Source: Rahnella victoriana
Lineage (GTDB): Bacteria > Pseudomonadota > Gammaproteobacteria > Enterobacterales > Enterobacteriaceae
Length of the DNA: 64,000 nt
Direction: 5' to 3'
NCBI RefSeq assembly: GCF_004330295.1
Contig: NZ_SJOJ01000013.1
Span: 1 to 64,000 of the forward strand
In this document: one piece after another, positions 55,614 through 64,000 of the stretch
Numbering within the stretch: the stretch's first letter is position 1
How the letters are laid out: each line of letters starts with the position of its first letter
Notes under the pieces: model-generated
Told to the model about the DNA's origin: nothing
Seen by the model: only the letters and a program-made list of their open reading frames with translations
Database searches by the model: none
Translations under genes and position numbers: made by a program

Positions 55614-58061
55614 TTACAACCTCACCGGTTTAATGTTCCAGATCTCATCGGCGTATTCCTGAATGGTACGGTCCGAGGAGAAATAGCCCATGTTGGCGAT
55701 ATTATGCAGCGTGCGGCGCGTCCACTCTTCCGGCAGTTTATACAATTCATCGACTTTATCCTGCGTATCGACATAACTGCGGTAATCCGCCAGCACCTGA
55801 TAGTGATCGCCGAGATTAACCAGCGTGTCGAACAGGTTGGTATAACGCTTCGGCTCGGTCGGGCTGAAAACGCCGGTGGCGATTTGCGTCAGCACCTGAT
55901 GCAGCTCGGCGTCCTGTTCAAAATACGTATGCGGGTTGTAACCTTTCTGGCGTAATTCCTCGACCTGCGGCGTGGTGTTGCCGAAAATAAAGATATTCTC
56001 CTCGCCCACATGTTCGAGCATTTCGACGTTGGCACCGTCCAGCGTGCCGATGGTCAGCGCACCGTTCAGGGCAAATTTCATGTTACTGGTGCCGGAGGCT
56101 TCGGTGCCCGCCAGCGAGATTTGCTCGGAAAGATCCGCCGCCGGAATGATCAGCTGCGCCAGACTGACACTGTAGTTCGGAATAAACACCACCTTCAGTT
56201 TGTTGCCGATACGCGGATCGCTGTTGATCACCGCCGCCACGTCGTTGATCAGCCGGATGATCTGTTTCGCTGCATAATAGGCCGATGCCGCTTTACCGGC
56301 GAAAATCACCGTGCGCGGTACCCATTCGGCATCCGGCTCTTCCAGAATACGGTTATAACGGGTGATGACATGCAGCACGTTCATCAGCTGGCGTTTGTAT
56401 TCGTGAATACGTTTGATCTGCACATCGAACAGGCTTTTCGGATCCACCACAATGTTCAGCTTCTGGGCGATAAACAGCGCCAGCCGCTTTTTGTTGTCCA
56501 GCTTGGCCTTGCGGATCGCCTGCAGGAAACTCAGGTAATCCAGATTCTGTTTCAGTTCCGCCAGCTGGCTCAGATCCGAACGCCAGGTCTGACCGATGGC
56601 ATCGTCAATCACCGCCGACAGCGGTTTATTGGCCAGCGCCAGCCAGCGGCGCGGCGTCACGCCATTGGTTTTATTGATGAAACGGTCCGGATAAACGCGG
56701 GCGAAATCCGCGAACAGCGACTGCACCATCAGCTCGGAATGCAGTTCGGAAACGCCGTTCACTTTGTGGCTGGCGATCACCGCCAGCCATGCCATACGCA
56801 CTTTGCGGCCGTGGCCTTCGTCGATAATTGAGACGCGCGACAGCAGGCCGTTATCGTCGGGGATCTTCTCCGCCACTTCTTTCAGGAAGTGATCGTTGAT
56901 CTGGAAAATAATCTCCAGATGACGCGGCAGGATCTTGCCGATCATGTCCACCGGCCAGGTTTCCAGCGCTTCGCTCATCAGCGTGTGGTTGGTGTAAGAG
57001 AACACGCTGCACACCGTTTCCCACGCGGTCTGCCACGCGAATTTATGCTCGTCGATCAGTAAACGCATCAGCTCCGGGATCGACAGCACCGGGTGCGTGT
57101 CGTTGAGGTGAATAGCAATTTTGTCGGCCAGATTGTCGTAAGTATGGTGCGTGGTGTAATGGCGGTTGAGGATGTCCTGCACGGTCGCTGACACCAGGAA
57201 ATATTCCTGACGCAGACGCAACTCGCGGCCGGAATAGGTCGAATCATCGGGATACAACACGCGGGATACATTCTCGGAATGGTTTTTATCTTCCACCGCC
57301 GCGAAATAATCGCCCTGATTAAATTTACCCAGATTGATTTCGTTACTGGCCTGTGCGCCCCACAACCGCAGCGTGTTGGTGGCGTCCGTGTCGTAACCGG
57401 GGATCACCTGATCGTAGGCGCAGGCGATAACTTCTTCGGTTTCCAGCCAGCGGGTTTTGACGCCTTCATGCTGCACACGGCCACCGAAACGCACTTTATA
57501 ACGGGTGTTGTAGCGCTGGAATTCCCACGGGTTACCGTATTCCAGCCAGTAATCCGGCGCCTCTTTCTGCTCACCGTTGATGATGCTTTGCGCGAACATG
57601 CCGTATTCATAACGGATGCCGTAACCGCGCCCCGGCAGCGCCAGCGTGGCCAGTGAATCCAGGAAACAGGCCGCCAGTCGTCCAAGGCCGCCGTTGCCTA
57701 AACCGGGGTCATTTTCTTCGCCGATCAGTTCTTCGAGGTCAAAGCCCATTTCATCGAGGGCGCTTTTCAGGTCGTCATAAATCCCCATCGCCAGCAGCGC
57801 GTTGGAGAGTGTCCGTCCAATCAGAAACTCCATCGACAGGTAATACACCTGCCGGACATCCTGTGAGGTTTGCGCCCGGTTAGAACGCAGCCAGCGTTCC
57901 ACCATGCGATCGCGCACCGCAAACAATGTGGCATTAAGCCAGTCATGTTGTGTCGCAATAGACGGATCTTTGCCGATGATAAACATCAGTTTATAGGCAA
58001 TAGAATGCTTAAGCGCTTCGACACTGACTGTCGGTGAGTTGTAATTAAACGGTGAAGTCAT
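55614..58061 (-). CDS. glgP: Glycogen phosphorylase GlgP
   Basis: Releases glucose-1-phosphate from glycogen. 815 residues, GT35; PLP lysine in [27 protein letters not shown]. The N-terminus ([20 protein letters not shown]) and the position after glgA mark it as GlgP, distinct from MalP at 38696. Last gene of glgBXCAP. Confidence 0.97.
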   Translation of the reverse strand: MTSPFNYNSPTVSVEALKHSIAYKLMFIIGKDPSIATQHDWLNATLFAVRDRMVERWLRSNRAQTSQDVRQVYYLSMEFLIGRTLSNALLAMGIYDDLKSALDEMGFDLEELIGEENDPGLGNGGLGRLAACFLDSLATLALPGRGYGIRYEYGMFAQSIINGEQKEAPDYWLEYGNPWEFQRYNTRYKVRFGGRVQHEGVKTRWLETEEVIACAYDQVIPGYDTDATNTLRLWGAQASNEINLGKFNQGDYFAAVEDKNHSENVSRVLYPDDSTYSGRELRLRQEYFLVSATVQDILNRHYTTHHTYDNLADKIAIHLNDTHPVLSIPELMRLLIDEHKFAWQTAWETVCSVFSYTNHTLMSEALETWPVDMIGKILPRHLEIIFQINDHFLKEVAEKIPDDNGLLSRVSIIDEGHGRKVRMAWLAVIASHKVNGVSELHSELMVQSLFADFARVYPDRFINKTNGVTPRRWLALANKPLSAVIDDAIGQTWRSDLSQLAELKQNLDYLSFLQAIRKAKLDNKKRLALFIAQKLNIVVDPKSLFDVQIKRIHEYKRQLMNVLHVITRYNRILEEPDAEWVPRTVIFAGKAASAYYAAKQIIRLINDVAAVINSDPRIGNKLKVVFIPNYSVSLAQLIIPAADLSEQISLAGTEASGTSNMKFALNGALTIGTLDGANVEMLEHVGEENIFIFGNTTPQVEELRQKGYNPHTYFEQDAELHQVLTQIATGVFSPTEPKRYTNLFDTLVNLGDHYQVLADYRSYVDTQDKVDELYKLPEEWTRRTLHNIANMGYFSSDRTIQEYADEIWNIKPVRL

Positions 58062-58098
58062 AACGTTACATTCCCGATCAAGTTAGCTACGTTCAGGG

Positions 58099-59535
58099 TC
58101 AGGACAGCAGGCGGTTGTACAGGACGAGATATTCCTGTGCAGCCACCTTCCAGCCGAAATCAATACCCATGGCGTGTTGTTGGACGTGTCGCCAGTGTTT
58201 CGGTCGGCTCCACAAAACAAATGCCCGGCGGATCGCACTTCCGAGCGATTTCCCCGTTGCGTCTTCAAAGACAAACCCGCTGGCGGTTCCGTCAGCCAGA
58301 TTTTCCAGCGCACAGTCGACCACCGTGTCGGCCAGCCCGCCGGTACGGCGCACCAGCGGCAGGGTGCCGTATTTCAGGCCATACAACTGGGTTAATCCGC
58401 ACGGCTCGAAACGGCTCGGCACCATGATGACGTCCGCCCCGCCGATGATGCGGTGGGAAAACGCTTCGTGATAACCCAGCTGTACGCCGACCTGCCCCGG
58501 ATTGTCCGCCGCCGCCGCCAGAAATGCCTGTTGCAGCACAGCGTCACCTGCGCCTAACAGCGCCAGCTGGCCGCCACGTTCGAGCAGGTCCGGCAAGGCT
58601 TCCAGCACCAGATCCAGCCCTTTCTGGCTGGTCAGGCGGCTGACCACCGCGAACACCAGACGCGAGTCATCCACATCCAGCCCCATCGCCCGTTGCAGAT
58701 AAGCTTTGTTGACCGCTTTCGAACGCAAATCATCAGCGTCGTAACGCGCCGACAACAAGACGTCATCACGCGGCTGCCAGATAGCTTCATCGACACCGTT
58801 GAGGATCCCCGTCAGCCGTCCCTGCATTTCGCGTTCCAGCAGCAGAGATTCCATGCCGTAACCAAATTCCGGCCGGGTGATTTCTTTCGCGTAGGTCGGG
58901 CTGACCGTCGTCACATGGTCGGAATAGAACAGACCGGCTTTCAGGAAAGAAATCTGGCCGTAGAATTCCAGCCCGTGCATCTGGAAGAATTCGCGCGGGA
59001 TGTACAGCTCATCGAGATGATGCGCGAAGAACAATCCCTGAAATGCCAGATTATGCACCGTGAAAACGGTCTTCACCGGCGCGTTGCGGGCGCGGATATA
59101 GGCAGAACATAGCCCGGCGTGCCAGTCATGAGAATGGACAATATCCGGCTTCCAGTGCGGGTCGAAATTCAGCGCCAGCTCGCAGGCCATCCAGCTCAGC
59201 AGCGCAAAGCGCAGATGGTTATCCGGATAGGCAAAAGACGATTGATCGTGATACGGACTGCCGGGACGATCGTACAAACCCGGCACATCAATCAGATAAA
59301 TACCCACGCCATCAAAGTACCCCAGTGAAAGGGTGACGTGTCCGGCAAAGGTCGCCAGCGTACCGATCACCTGCGTTTCCCCCAGTCCTTTTTTGACATC
59401 TGGGAACGCCGGAATGAGCACGCGGACATCCGCGCCCTCCGCAATTTGTGCGGCGGGAAGTGCTCCGGCGACGTCAGCAAGGCCGCCCGTTTTTAACAGC
59501 GGAAACAGCTCGGAACAAACATGTAAAACCTGCAT
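58099..59535 (-). CDS. glgA: Glycogen synthase GlgA
   Basis: Extends alpha-1,4-glucan from ADP-glucose. 478 residues, GT5: N-terminal ADP-glucose motif KTGGLADV starting at Lys16, and C-terminal [33 protein letters not shown] with the catalytic Glu. Between glgC (72 bp) and glgP (37 bp). Confidence 0.97.
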   Translation of the reverse strand: MQVLHVCSELFPLLKTGGLADVAGALPAAQIAEGADVRVLIPAFPDVKKGLGETQVIGTLATFAGHVTLSLGYFDGVGIYLIDVPGLYDRPGSPYHDQSSFAYPDNHLRFALLSWMACELALNFDPHWKPDIVHSHDWHAGLCSAYIRARNAPVKTVFTVHNLAFQGLFFAHHLDELYIPREFFQMHGLEFYGQISFLKAGLFYSDHVTTVSPTYAKEITRPEFGYGMESLLLEREMQGRLTGILNGVDEAIWQPRDDVLLSARYDADDLRSKAVNKAYLQRAMGLDVDDSRLVFAVVSRLTSQKGLDLVLEALPDLLERGGQLALLGAGDAVLQQAFLAAAADNPGQVGVQLGYHEAFSHRIIGGADVIMVPSRFEPCGLTQLYGLKYGTLPLVRRTGGLADTVVDCALENLADGTASGFVFEDATGKSLGSAIRRAFVLWSRPKHWRHVQQHAMGIDFGWKVAAQEYLVLYNRLLS

Positions 59536-59555
59536 TCGCGCTCCTGATTATCCCG

Positions 59556-59581
59556 GTCATCCCGGCGTTCAGCGGGATGAC
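59556..59581. repeat. Palindromic hairpin between glgC and glgA
   Basis: GTCATCCCG (59556-59564), 8-nt loop, CGGGATGAC (59573-59581): perfect 9-bp stem in the 72-bp gap. It looks like a REP-type or mRNA-stability hairpin within the operon. Confidence 0.65.
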
Positions 59582-59607
59582 GAAAAGTCGTGCTTTCTAA
59601 CGTCTGT

Positions 59608-60885
59608 TTATAGTTTCGCCAGCATCGCGCGCGTCACCAGTACCACGCCCCCTTCCGAGCGGTAGAACCGGCGGCTGTCTTCATCCGCATTCTCGCCAAT
59701 CACCATCCCTTCGGGGATTTGGCAGGCGCGGTCAATGACACATTTGCGTAAGCGGCATGAACGCCCCACGTTCACATCCGGCAAAATAATCGTTGAGTCG
59801 ATATTGCAGAAAGAATTGATGCGCACCCGCGGGAACAATACGGAGTGCACCACCACGGAACCCGAGACAATCACACCGCCCGCCACCAGCGAGTTCATGG
59901 TCATGCCGTGGCTGCCTGAGCGGTCCTGCACAAATTTGGCTGGCGGCAACGGCTCCATGTGGGTGCGGATTGGCCAGTCGCGGTCGTACATATCCAGTTC
60001 CGGCGTGACCGATGCCAGATCCAGATTGGCGCGCCAGTAGGCATCCAGCGTCCCGACATCACGCCAGTACGGCGGCAATTCATCATTTTGTGTCACGCAG
60101 GAAAGACCAAACGGATGCGCGCGGGCGACGCCCTGACGGGTCAGTTTTGGGATCAGGTCTTTGCCGAAATCATGACTGGATTCCTCACTTGCCATGTCTT
60201 CTTCGAGCATGCGAAACAGATAGTCTGCATTAAAAATGTAGATGCCCATGCTCGCCAGCGCCATATCAGGATTGCCGGGCATGGCTGGCGGATCTTGCGG
60301 TTTTTCGACAAAACTGGTGATGTGATAATCCTCAGTCACGCCGATAACCCCGAATTCACTGGCCTCGGCGCGCGGGACTTCCAGACAGGCGACGGTACAT
60401 TCACCGCCCTTCTGCACGTGGTCGATCAGCATGCGCGAGTAGTCCATCTTGTAGATATGATCCCCGGCCAGGATCACCACAAACTCGGCGTCATAGCGGC
60501 GGATAATATCCAGATTCTGATAGACCGCATCGGCGGTGCCTTTGTACCAGTGCTCGGTACTGTGGCGTTGCTGCGCCGGGAGCAAATCCACGAACTCGTT
60601 CATTTCTTCGTTAAGGAAAGACCAGCCGCGCTGAATGTGCTGAACCAGCGTGTGCGACTGATATTGCGTGATCACACCGATGCGGCGAATGCCGGAATTC
60701 AGGCAATTCGACAGGGCGAAATCAATGATGCGAAATTTACCGCCAAAGTGAACGGCGGGTTTTGCCCGGGTTGCGGTCAAATCTTTCAGCCTGGAACCCC
60801 GGCCACCGGCAAGGATCAATGCCACGGATTTGAGCGGCAACTGTCGTGCCAGCATGACCGGGTCCCGGTTATCTAATGTCGCCAT
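59608..60885 (-). CDS. glgC: Glucose-1-phosphate adenylyltransferase GlgC
   Basis: Makes ADP-glucose, the committed step of glycogen synthesis; allosterically controlled by fructose-1,6-bisphosphate and AMP in enterics. 425 residues: [28 protein letters not shown] is the nucleotide/activator-binding start; [18 protein letters not shown] and the C-terminal left-handed beta-helix ([19 protein letters not shown]) follow. The ATG 60885 follows AAGGAGTC; 28 upstream in-frame codons are not used. Confidence 0.97.
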   Translation of the reverse strand: MATLDNRDPVMLARQLPLKSVALILAGGRGSRLKDLTATRAKPAVHFGGKFRIIDFALSNCLNSGIRRIGVITQYQSHTLVQHIQRGWSFLNEEMNEFVDLLPAQQRHSTEHWYKGTADAVYQNLDIIRRYDAEFVVILAGDHIYKMDYSRMLIDHVQKGGECTVACLEVPRAEASEFGVIGVTEDYHITSFVEKPQDPPAMPGNPDMALASMGIYIFNADYLFRMLEEDMASEESSHDFGKDLIPKLTRQGVARAHPFGLSCVTQNDELPPYWRDVGTLDAYWRANLDLASVTPELDMYDRDWPIRTHMEPLPPAKFVQDRSGSHGMTMNSLVAGGVIVSGSVVVHSVLFPRVRINSFCNIDSTIILPDVNVGRSCRLRKCVIDRACQIPEGMVIGENADEDSRRFYRSEGGVVLVTRAMLAKL

Positions 60886-60908
60886 ATCTGACTCCTTCGT
60901 TTTTATTA

Positions 60909-62927
60909 TTACCGGCTCTGTGGAGTGAAATCTTGTAGGACACAGAGGGTTTTTGCTGCTGCCCGCCATTGCGAGCCGTCCATGACACGCCGGGGTTCCT
61001 CATCAAAAAGCACACTATTGAACGGTGCGACCGGCTGCCAGTTTCCCGGCGGCAGGTGCATATCCACCTCGTGCAGCGAGGCATTCACGATCAGCAGCCA
61101 GCGCCGGGAGAGACAGATTTGCAGCCATTGCTGCGGCCCCTGCTCCCAGTCGCCGGGGCTCATCGGTTGCCCCTGTTGATTCAGCCATTGCACGTCGTCG
61201 CTGCCTGCCTGCCACCTGCGGTTTTGCGTCAGTGCCGGAATTTTCCGGCGCAGGGCAATCAGCGCGCTGGTGTAGGCCATCAGGCTGTCATCGGCATTTT
61301 CCCAGTCGAGCCAGGTCAGCGGATTGTCCTGACAATAGGCGTTGTTGTTGCCTGACTGGCTGTTACCGAGTTCGTCACCGGCCAGCAACATCGGCGTGCC
61401 TTGTGACAGAAACAGCGTCGCCAGTAAGGCCCGCTGGCTGAGACGCCGCTGCTGTAAGACCTCCGCAGACGCCTCCAGCCCTTCTTCGCCGTGGTTTTGG
61501 CTGAAATTTTCGTTATGGCCGTCGCGGTTTTCTTCGCCGTTGGCCTGGTTGTGTTTCTGGTTAAAACTCACGAGATCGCGCAGCGTAAAGCCGTCGTGTG
61601 CCGTCAGCATGTTGATGCTGGCGTAAGGTTCGCGCTGTGCGGGATTGAATTTGTCCGCAGAAGCGGCAAAACGTCCGGCAAACTGACCGAGGGAGGTGTC
61701 GCCATGCAGCCAGAACTGACGCATATCGTCGCGCCAGATATCGCTCCATTCGGCAAAAGGTGCCGGGAAATTCCCGAGCTGATAGCCGCCGGTGCCGATA
61801 TCCCACGGCTCGGCAATCAGTTTGGTTTTTGACAGGATTTCATCGTTTTTAATGGCTTCAAACAGCGGCGATTGCGCAGTGAACTCCGGCGTTCTGCCGA
61901 GAACAGACGCCAGATCAAAGCGGAAGCCATCGACGTGACATTCGCGAACCCAGTAATGCAGGCAGTCGAGTGTCCAGGCGATCACCTCTTCATCCACCAG
62001 CCTCATCGTGTTGCCGCAGCCGGTCATGTTGTTGTCTGAGCCGTCATCGTTGAGCCAGTACCAGCTGGCGTTATCGATGCCGCGAAACGAAATAAACGGC
62101 CCGTCGATATCCAGTTCCGCGCTGTGGTTGAACACCACGTCGAGGATCACTTCAATGCCCGCCTGATGCAGCGCTTTGACCGCCGATTTAAACTCATTCA
62201 GCGCCGACACGCCGCCCTGTCCGCTGGCGTAACGCGGTTCCACGGCGCAGGGTGCCAGCACGTTGTAGCCCCAGTAATTGCTCAGTCCGAGTCGTTGCAG
62301 ACGCGGCTCGTCGGCATGATGTTGTACCGGCAAAAGCTCTATCGCCGTCACACCCAGATGCTGCAAATACTCCAGCATGACCGGATGCGCCAGCCCGGCG
62401 TAGGTGCCGCGCAGGGCGGCGGGAATATGCGGATGCTGACGGGTCAGCCCGCGCACATGCGCCTCGTAAATCACCGTTTCGCCCCACGGTCTGGCGGGCG
62501 GTTTATCATCGCCCCAGTCGAAATTCCCGGCGACCACCACGGATTTTGGCGCAACCACGGCGCTGTCTTTATCGTCCGGCGCATCGGTGCCGCCGGTAAA
62601 ACGTGCGTTATCAAGCAGCACGCCGTCTATCGCCCGGGCGCTGGGGTCGATCAGCACTTTTTTCGGGTTAAAACGATGGCCGTTTTTCGCATCGAACGGT
62701 CCGTAAACCCGGTAACCATAGCGTTGTCCGGCTTTCAGATCCGGCACAAACCCGTGCCACAGATTGCCGGTGCGGCCGGTTAAAGGCAGATGCTGCTCGC
62801 TGCCGCTCTCATCAAAAAGGCACAAATCGACTTTTTCCGCATGGGCGGAATACAGGCAAAAATTGACGCCGTTATCTCTGAGATGCGCACCAAAAGGTGC
62901 AGGCAGACCGGGCCCGGGTTGTTTCAT
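60909..62927 (-). CDS. glgX: Glycogen debranching enzyme GlgX
   Basis: Cleaves alpha-1,6 branches of phosphorylase-limit dextrin. 672 residues (E. coli 657), GH13 with an N-terminal CBM48 ([30 protein letters not shown]). Catalytic-region motifs: [25 protein letters not shown] (nucleophile Asp), LIAEPWDIG (acid/base Glu) and [15 protein letters not shown]. The start overlaps the glgB stop (TAATG); glgC follows after 23 bp. Confidence 0.97.
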   Translation of the reverse strand: MKQPGPGLPAPFGAHLRDNGVNFCLYSAHAEKVDLCLFDESGSEQHLPLTGRTGNLWHGFVPDLKAGQRYGYRVYGPFDAKNGHRFNPKKVLIDPSARAIDGVLLDNARFTGGTDAPDDKDSAVVAPKSVVVAGNFDWGDDKPPARPWGETVIYEAHVRGLTRQHPHIPAALRGTYAGLAHPVMLEYLQHLGVTAIELLPVQHHADEPRLQRLGLSNYWGYNVLAPCAVEPRYASGQGGVSALNEFKSAVKALHQAGIEVILDVVFNHSAELDIDGPFISFRGIDNASWYWLNDDGSDNNMTGCGNTMRLVDEEVIAWTLDCLHYWVRECHVDGFRFDLASVLGRTPEFTAQSPLFEAIKNDEILSKTKLIAEPWDIGTGGYQLGNFPAPFAEWSDIWRDDMRQFWLHGDTSLGQFAGRFAASADKFNPAQREPYASINMLTAHDGFTLRDLVSFNQKHNQANGEENRDGHNENFSQNHGEEGLEASAEVLQQRRLSQRALLATLFLSQGTPMLLAGDELGNSQSGNNNAYCQDNPLTWLDWENADDSLMAYTSALIALRRKIPALTQNRRWQAGSDDVQWLNQQGQPMSPGDWEQGPQQWLQICLSRRWLLIVNASLHEVDMHLPPGNWQPVAPFNSVLFDEEPRRVMDGSQWRAAAKTLCVLQDFTPQSR

Positions 62928-64000
62928 TACGCCTCCCTTCGCAGATACACAGTGGCCAGCGGCGGGATCACCACGCTGATGGAGTGATCGCGCTGATGGT
63001 GGCCAATATTTTCACTGTAAACATCGCCGCCGTTGCCGACATTGCTGCCACGGTAGTAATGCGAATCGGTGTTGAGAATTTCACGATAACGGCCCGGCTG
63101 ACTGATGCCGATGCGGTAGTGCTCACGCGGCACCGGCGTGAAATTGCTGATAACGATGATTTCACCGCCGTTTTCGTCGCGACGAGCAAAGGCGAAAATC
63201 GAGTTTTCGTGGTCGTCGACCACCAGCCATTCAAAGCCGCGCGGGTTGTAATCCAGTTCATACAGCGGCGCATTGGCCTGATAGGTCAGATTCAGGTCGC
63301 GCACCAGATGTTGCACGCCGCTGTGCCAACCTGCCGGGTCATCGAGCAGATGCCAGTCGAGGCTGGCGTCAAAATTCCACTCTCGCCCCTGCGCAAATTC
63401 TCCGCCCATAAACAGCAGTTTTTTGCCCGGATGCGCCCACATAAAGCCGTAATAGGCGCGCAGGTTGGCAAACTTCTGCCAGACGTCGCCGGGCATTTTA
63501 TCCAGCAGGGATTTTTTGCCATGCACCACTTCATCGTGCGAAAGCGGCAGCATGAAGTTCTCGCTGTAGGCGTAAAGCACGCCGAACGTCATGAGATTGT
63601 GATGGTATTTGCGGTGAACCGGATCGAGCTGCATATACGCCAGCGAATCATGCATCCAGCCCAGATTCCATTTGTAATGGAAACCCAGCCCGTTGGCATC
63701 CGGCGGCATGGTGACGCCCGGATAATCAGTGGATTCTTCCGCTAACGTCACTGCGCCGCCGAGTTCACGGCCAATCGTATGGTTGGTGTATTTCAGGAAG
63801 GAAATGGCTTCGAGGTTTTCGCGGCCACCGTAATAATTGGGGATCCACTCGCCGGCTTTGCGGCTGTAATCGCGGTAAATCATCGACGCCACCGCGTCCA
63901 CGCGCAGACCGTCGATGCCGAAGCGTTCTATCCAGTAAAAGCCGTTGCCCGCCAGATAGTTTCGTACCTCATGACGGCCATAGTTGTAGATCAGGGTATT
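62927..64000 (-). CDS. glgB: 1,4-alpha-glucan branching enzyme GlgB (C-terminal part, cut by window edge)
   Basis: C-terminal 357 codons of GlgB; the frame is open to base 64000 and the N-terminal half lies beyond it. Makes alpha-1,6 branches in glycogen. Visible: [21 protein letters not shown] with the nucleophile Asp, [29 protein letters not shown] and the C-terminal all-beta domain ([16 protein letters not shown]). First gene of glgBXCAP in the usual enteric order; stop TAA shares its A with the glgX ATG. Confidence 0.95.
   Translation of the reverse strand, partial: NTLIYNYGRHEVRNYLAGNGFYWIERFGIDGLRVDAVASMIYRDYSRKAGEWIPNYYGGRENLEAISFLKYTNHTIGRELGGAVTLAEESTDYPGVTMPPDANGLGFHYKWNLGWMHDSLAYMQLDPVHRKYHHNLMTFGVLYAYSENFMLPLSHDEVVHGKKSLLDKMPGDVWQKFANLRAYYGFMWAHPGKKLLFMGGEFAQGREWNFDASLDWHLLDDPAGWHSGVQHLVRDLNLTYQANAPLYELDYNPRGFEWLVVDDHENSIFAFARRDENGGEIIVISNFTPVPREHYRIGISQPGRYREILNTDSHYYRGSNVGNGGDVYSENIGHHQRDHSISVVIPPLATVYLRREA

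Overview
The window is chromosomal DNA of a gamma-proteobacterium of the order Enterobacterales. Gene order and protein sequences follow the 75-76 min region of the Escherichia coli map (ompR-envZ, greB, tex/yhgF, feoABC, bioH, gntX, nfuA, malPQ, glpEGR, glpD, glgBXCAP). The extra blocks and the divergence fit Yersiniaceae such as Rahnella, Ewingella or Serratia; the genus is an inference. Most genes are GC-rich, but the fimbrial block near the left end is visibly richer in A and T. I see no rRNA, tRNA, CRISPR array, transposase or phage gene.

Layout. 1-107: palindromic repeats. 236-2313: envZ and ompR (minus). 2914-7996: a compact four-gene chaperone-usher fimbrial operon (plus), preceded by an AT-rich control region holding four Dam (GATC) sites. 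8011-16447: pbpC and a very large alpha-2-macroglobulin gene (minus), a periplasmic defence pair. 16679-19596: greB and tex. 19597-20010: a regulatory gap with a good Fur box, then the ferrous-iron operon feoABC. 22959-31885: malonate decarboxylase region, with mdcABCDEFGH on minus, the regulator mdcR on plus, and an unrelated gene wedged between mdcH and mdcR. 32195-34876: a small DUF1471 protein, bioH, gntX and nfuA, the last with a strong IscR-type site. 35149-36567: a secreted DUF1996/DNRLRE protein where E. coli carries gntT. 36612-41110: malQ and malP with a perfect MalT box. 41368-48305: a complete L-ascorbate (ula) regulon. 48390-55408: glpE, then an inserted PLP lyase and a hipBA-type pair, then glpG, glpR and glpD. 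55614-64000: glgP, glgA, glgC, glgX and partial glgB (minus).

The conserved backbone covers glycogen/maltodextrin turnover (glg, mal), glycerol-3-phosphate use (glp), iron and Fe-S handling (feo, nfuA), osmosensing (ompR-envZ) and transcription fidelity (greB, tex). Accessory blocks sit in the joints of that backbone: fimbriae plus pbpC/A2M between ompR and greB, mdc between feoC and bioH, DUF1996 between nfuA and malQ, ula in place of malT, and lyase plus hipBA between glpE and glpG. GC-rich palindromic repeat units mark several joints, and an ERIC element lies between ulaG and ulaR.

The points most worth following are the Dam-site cluster before the fimbrial operon, the substituted catalytic-site histidines in GlpG, the hipBA-like operon with a perfect 14-bp-arm operator and a long HipB tail, the DUF1996/DNRLRE secreted protein, and a possible short transcript ending in a UUCG hairpin upstream of feoA.
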